Below, in pieces: positions 61,618-64,000 of a stretch of 64,000 bases of DNA (positions are counted from its first letter, which is position 1; every line of letters begins with the position of its first letter). Under the pieces are notes generated by a model, which searched no databases, had not been told where the DNA came from, and saw nothing but the letters and a program-made list of their open reading frames with translations. This stretch comes from Streptomyces sp. NBC_00691 (lineage in GTDB: Bacteria > Actinomycetota > Actinomycetes > Streptomycetales > Streptomycetaceae): NCBI RefSeq assembly GCF_036226665.1, contig NZ_CP109007.1, positions 3,140,501-3,204,500 of the forward strand, written 5' to 3'. A program made the position numbers and the translations under genes.

Positions 61618-62802
61618 CTACGAGCCCCCTCCGAGGCCACTCAATACCGTCTTCGCCCGTTCTTCCGCCCGTTCCCCGGCGGTCAGGTCGGGGGTGATGC
61701 CCCGGCCGTCGACGGCGTGACCGGCCGGGGTGCGGTAGTGGCCGACGGTCAGCTCGGCGACGGAACCGTCCGGCAGGGTGCTCGGCATCTGGACCGAACC
61801 CTTGCCGAAGGTGCGCGAGCCGACCGTGACGGCCCGGCCCCGGTCCTGGAGGGCGCCGGTCAGCAGCTCGGCCGCGCTCATCGTGCCGCCGTCGATCAGG
61901 GCCACCAGGGGCCTGCCGGTGTCGCCGCCGCCCTCCGCGTACACGGCCCGCTGCTCGCCCCGCACGTCGTACGTGGCGACCAGACCGCCGTCGAGGAACG
62001 CGGAGGCGGCCACGGCGGCCTCGGTGACCAGGCCGCCGGCGTTGCCCCGCAGGTCCAGGAGGACGCCGGCGTCGGCCGGGGCGGCCCGTACCGCGTCCCG
62101 CACGCGCGTGCCCGCGCCCTTGGTGAAGGCGGCGACCCGGATCAGCAGGGTCCCGTCGTCGAGGCGGCGGACGGTGACCGGGTCCGTGGCGAGCCTGGCG
62201 CGGTGCAGGGTCCGGGTCCAGGCCGCGCGGCCGCGCTCGACCCGGAGGGCGACGGAGGAGCCGGGGACGCCGTCGCCGCGCAGGAGGGCGACGACCTCGG
62301 AGACGGAGAGACCGTCGACCGGGCGGCCGTCGACGGAGACGAGCCGGTCGTCGGCCCGGATCCCGGCCCGCTCGGCGGGGCCGCCGCTCTGCACCCGGGT
62401 CACCCGGACCCTGCCCCCGGCCGCCCGGCCGGCGGAGAGACCCACACCGGTGTAGGCGCCGTCGAGGGCCTGCTCGAACTCCGCGTACTCCCTCTTGTCG
62501 TACACCGCGCCCCAGCGGTCCCCGCTGCGGCTGACGAACTCCTCGGCCGCCTGCTTGCCCGACTTGCCGTCCGCCATCGCGTCGGCGGCGGCACGGTTCA
62601 GGGCGGCGCTGTCGACCGTCCCGGAGTCCCGGGACGCCTCGCCCGCGCGCAGGGTGGCCCCGGTGCGCCCGGCGGCCTCCTGCCGGGGCAGCGAGCCGGT
62701 GGCGGCGGCGGTGGCCAGGACCCCGGTGAAGACCAACGTCAGAACGGCCCCACGGAGCACTCCGCGGGGCCGGATACAGAGATGGTCGGTGCCGGCCGGC
62801 AT
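61618..62802 (-). CDS. S41 family C-terminal processing protease
   Basis: A 394-residue exported protease. A hydrophobic signal/anchor (VLRGAVLTLVFTGVLATAAATG) is followed by a PDZ domain at ~125-190 (SGGPAERAGIRADDRLVSVDGRPV) and the S41 core. The catalytic Ser309 lies in GGTMSAAELL and Lys334 in FGKGSVQ. LLDLRGNAGGLV is the family oxyanion motif. It lies between ftsX and smpB, as in other streptomycetes, and faces the cell exterior. ATG 62802 is preferred over GTG 62811. Confidence 0.9.
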   Translation of the reverse strand: MPAGTDHLCIRPRGVLRGAVLTLVFTGVLATAAATGSLPRQEAAGRTGATLRAGEASRDSGTVDSAALNRAAADAMADGKSGKQAAEEFVSRSGDRWGAVYDKREYAEFEQALDGAYTGVGLSAGRAAGGRVRVTRVQSGGPAERAGIRADDRLVSVDGRPVDGLSVSEVVALLRGDGVPGSSVALRVERGRAAWTRTLHRARLATDPVTVRRLDDGTLLIRVAAFTKGAGTRVRDAVRAAPADAGVLLDLRGNAGGLVTEAAVAASAFLDGGLVATYDVRGEQRAVYAEGGGDTGRPLVALIDGGTMSAAELLTGALQDRGRAVTVGSRTFGKGSVQMPSTLPDGSVAELTVGHYRTPAGHAVDGRGITPDLTAGERAEERAKTVLSGLGGGS

Positions 62803-62824
62803 GGCGCCCACTCTAGGACAAGCC

Positions 62825-62861
62825 GATGGCGCCGCACGGGCTTTGCCCGTACGACGCCATC
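62825..62861 (-). terminator. Terminator after ftsX
   Basis: GATGGCG (62825-62831) pairs with CGCCATC (62855-62861), enclosing an inner stem GCACGGGC/GCCCGTAC with one mismatch and loop TTT. It lies 20 bp past the ftsX stop and separates it from the S41 gene. Confidence 0.75.
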
Positions 62862-62880
62862 CGCCGTCAGTGGTGTCTTC

Positions 62881-63798
62881 TCACACCTTCAGGTACTTGC
62901 GCAGCGCGACGAAAGCCGCCACCGCGGGCATCAGCAGCCCGATGGCGATCACCAGCGGCAGCTTGGCGAGGACGGCGTCCCAGCCGATGAAGTTGACGAG
63001 CTGCATCTTCTCCGCGAGCGCGATGCCGTGGTCGATCAGGAAGTACCGGCCGACGAGCAGCAGCACACAGGCGACCGCGCCACCCAGGAGTCCGGCGAAC
63101 GCCGCCTCCATGATGAACGGCATCTGGATGTAGAAGCTGGACGCGCCGACGAGCCGCATGATCCCGGTCTCGCGGCGGCGGCTGAAGGCCGAGACGCGGA
63201 CCGTGTTGACGATCAGCATCAGCGCGATGACCAGCATCAGCCCCATGACGCCGAGGGCGGCGATGTTCATGCCGTTCATCAGGTCGAAGAGGTTCTGCAG
63301 GATGCCCCGCTGGTCGGCGACCGACTCGACGCCGTCGCGTCCGGCGAAGGCGGTGGCGACCACCTTGTACTTCTCCGGGTCCTTGAGCTTGACCCGGAAC
63401 GACTCCTGCATCTGGTCCGGCGTCACGACGGAGGCGATGGCGGTGTCGCCGTACTGCTCCTTGTACCGCTTGAACGCCTCGTCGGCCGTCTCGTGCATGA
63501 CGGTGTCGACGATGTCCATCTTCTTCAGATCGGCCTCGATCTGCTCCTTCTGCTGCGCCGTGACCGCGCCCTTGGCGCACTTGGCCGCCGAGGCCGCGTC
63601 GGCTTTGTTGCAGAGGAAGATGGAGACGTTGACCTTGTCGTACCAGTAGTCCTTCATCGTGCTGACCTGCTCGCGCATGAGCAGCGCACCGCCGAACAGG
63701 GCGAGCGAGAGGGCCACGGAGACGATGACGGCGAACGTCATCGTGAGATTGCGCCGGAGCCCGACGCCGATCTCGGAGAGCACGAACTGAGCGCGCAT
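62881..63798 (-). CDS. ftsX: Cell division permease-like protein FtsX
   Basis: A 305-residue integral membrane protein. The N-terminus MRAQFVLSEIGVGLRRNLTMTFAVIVSVALSLALFGGALLM gives helix 1; a ~130-residue extracellular domain (NVSIFLCNKADAASAAKCAKG, with two Cys) follows; then three C-terminal helices (IAALGVMGLMLVIALMLIVNTV, AFAGLLGGAVACVLLLVG, LPLVIAIGLLMPAVAAFVALR). With FtsE it forms an ABC-like complex that activates cell-wall hydrolases during division. The ftsE gene lies 23 bp upstream. Confidence 0.95.
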   Translation of the reverse strand: MRAQFVLSEIGVGLRRNLTMTFAVIVSVALSLALFGGALLMREQVSTMKDYWYDKVNVSIFLCNKADAASAAKCAKGAVTAQQKEQIEADLKKMDIVDTVMHETADEAFKRYKEQYGDTAIASVVTPDQMQESFRVKLKDPEKYKVVATAFAGRDGVESVADQRGILQNLFDLMNGMNIAALGVMGLMLVIALMLIVNTVRVSAFSRRRETGIMRLVGASSFYIQMPFIMEAAFAGLLGGAVACVLLLVGRYFLIDHGIALAEKMQLVNFIGWDAVLAKLPLVIAIGLLMPAVAAFVALRKYLKV

Positions 63799-63821
63799 GG
63801 TGTGTTGAGTCCCCTACCTGC

Positions 63822-64000
63822 TCAGTGCTGGTAACCGTAGACGCCGCGGGCCTGGTCGCGGACGAGACGGCCCTTCTCCAGCTCGATGACGCGCTTGCGC
63901 ATCTGGTCGACGATGTTCTGGTCGTGGGTCGCCATGACGACGGTGGTCCCTGTCCTGTTGATGCGGTCGAGCAGCTTCATGATGCCGACCGAGGTCTGCG
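63822..64000 (-). CDS. ftsE: Cell division ATPase FtsE, 3' fragment
   Basis: The last ~59 codons are in the window, reading [32 protein letters not shown] and ending RGVYGYQH. The ATHDQ H-loop of the ABC ATPase is visible. The start is off the right edge. It is co-transcribed with ftsX. Confidence 0.93.
   Translation of the reverse strand, partial: QTSVGIMKLLDRINRTGTTVVMATHDQNIVDQMRKRVIELEKGRLVRDQARGVYGYQH

Overview
This 64 kb window has very high G+C, strong GC3 bias and Streptomyces marker genes (ssgG-like, HupA-type HU, nnaR-narK, a GlcNAc-type operon with a DasR-like site, ftsEX-smpB-ssrA). It reads as core chromosome of a Streptomyces. From memory, the gene order broadly follows S. coelicolor from about SCO2916 (clpS) to SCO2969 (ftsE). 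I see no prophage, transposase, integrase or CRISPR array.

Layout. 0-13 kb: DUF2017/clpS, a nicotinate/nicotinamide salvage pair (pncB, pncA), a secreted M6 metalloprotease, two RDD membrane proteins, an SsgG-like sporulation protein, a GlcD-like FAD oxidase and a TPR protein. 12.6-18.4 kb: tyrosine catabolism (hpd) divergent from an Lrp/AsnC regulator; an ArsR-like regulator with a large perfect operator, a 61-residue protein and an MFS exporter; a secreted Lon-type (S16) protease; an IclR regulator. 18.8-23.3 kb: an SF2 helicase, a Doc-like toxin with a ribbon-helix-helix partner, an MFS exporter and tRNA-Cys(GCA).

23.6-36 kb is the most unusual part. It holds a degenerate kinase and two receptor-type Ser/Thr kinases with PQQ-like propellers, each with a twin-arginine motif directly before the transmembrane anchor. 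These face, convergently, a six-gene minus-strand cluster: two WXG100-like or small ESX-type proteins, a PPE-like WXG protein, a mycosin protease, a 772-residue substrate-like protein and a translationally coupled lipoprotein. None of the membrane or ATPase parts of a type VII secretion system is here.

36-46 kb: a three-subunit molybdenum hydroxylase operon whose large subunit lacks the family's catalytic Glu and whose iron-sulfur subunit has a ~310-residue disordered extension; then an amino-sugar operon (binding protein, two permeases, GH20 hexosaminidase; no ATPase) with a DasR-type site. 46-56 kb: DUF3039, an acyltransferase, YqgE/AlgH, murA, hupA, malic enzyme and a HelD-type RNA polymerase ATPase. 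Between helD and the malic enzyme gene lies a candidate small RNA: a GGAAT-N18-GTT promoter, a closed multi-stem structure and a perfect 15-bp terminator. 55-64 kb: nnaR and narK with a GlnR-like box, a LysR/MFS pair, tmRNA (tag ANSKSDNSRFALAA), smpB, an S41 protease, ftsX and the 3' end of ftsE.

Starts were chosen by Shine-Dalgarno spacing, overlaps and codon bias. No database search was possible, so names rest on motifs and remembered family features.
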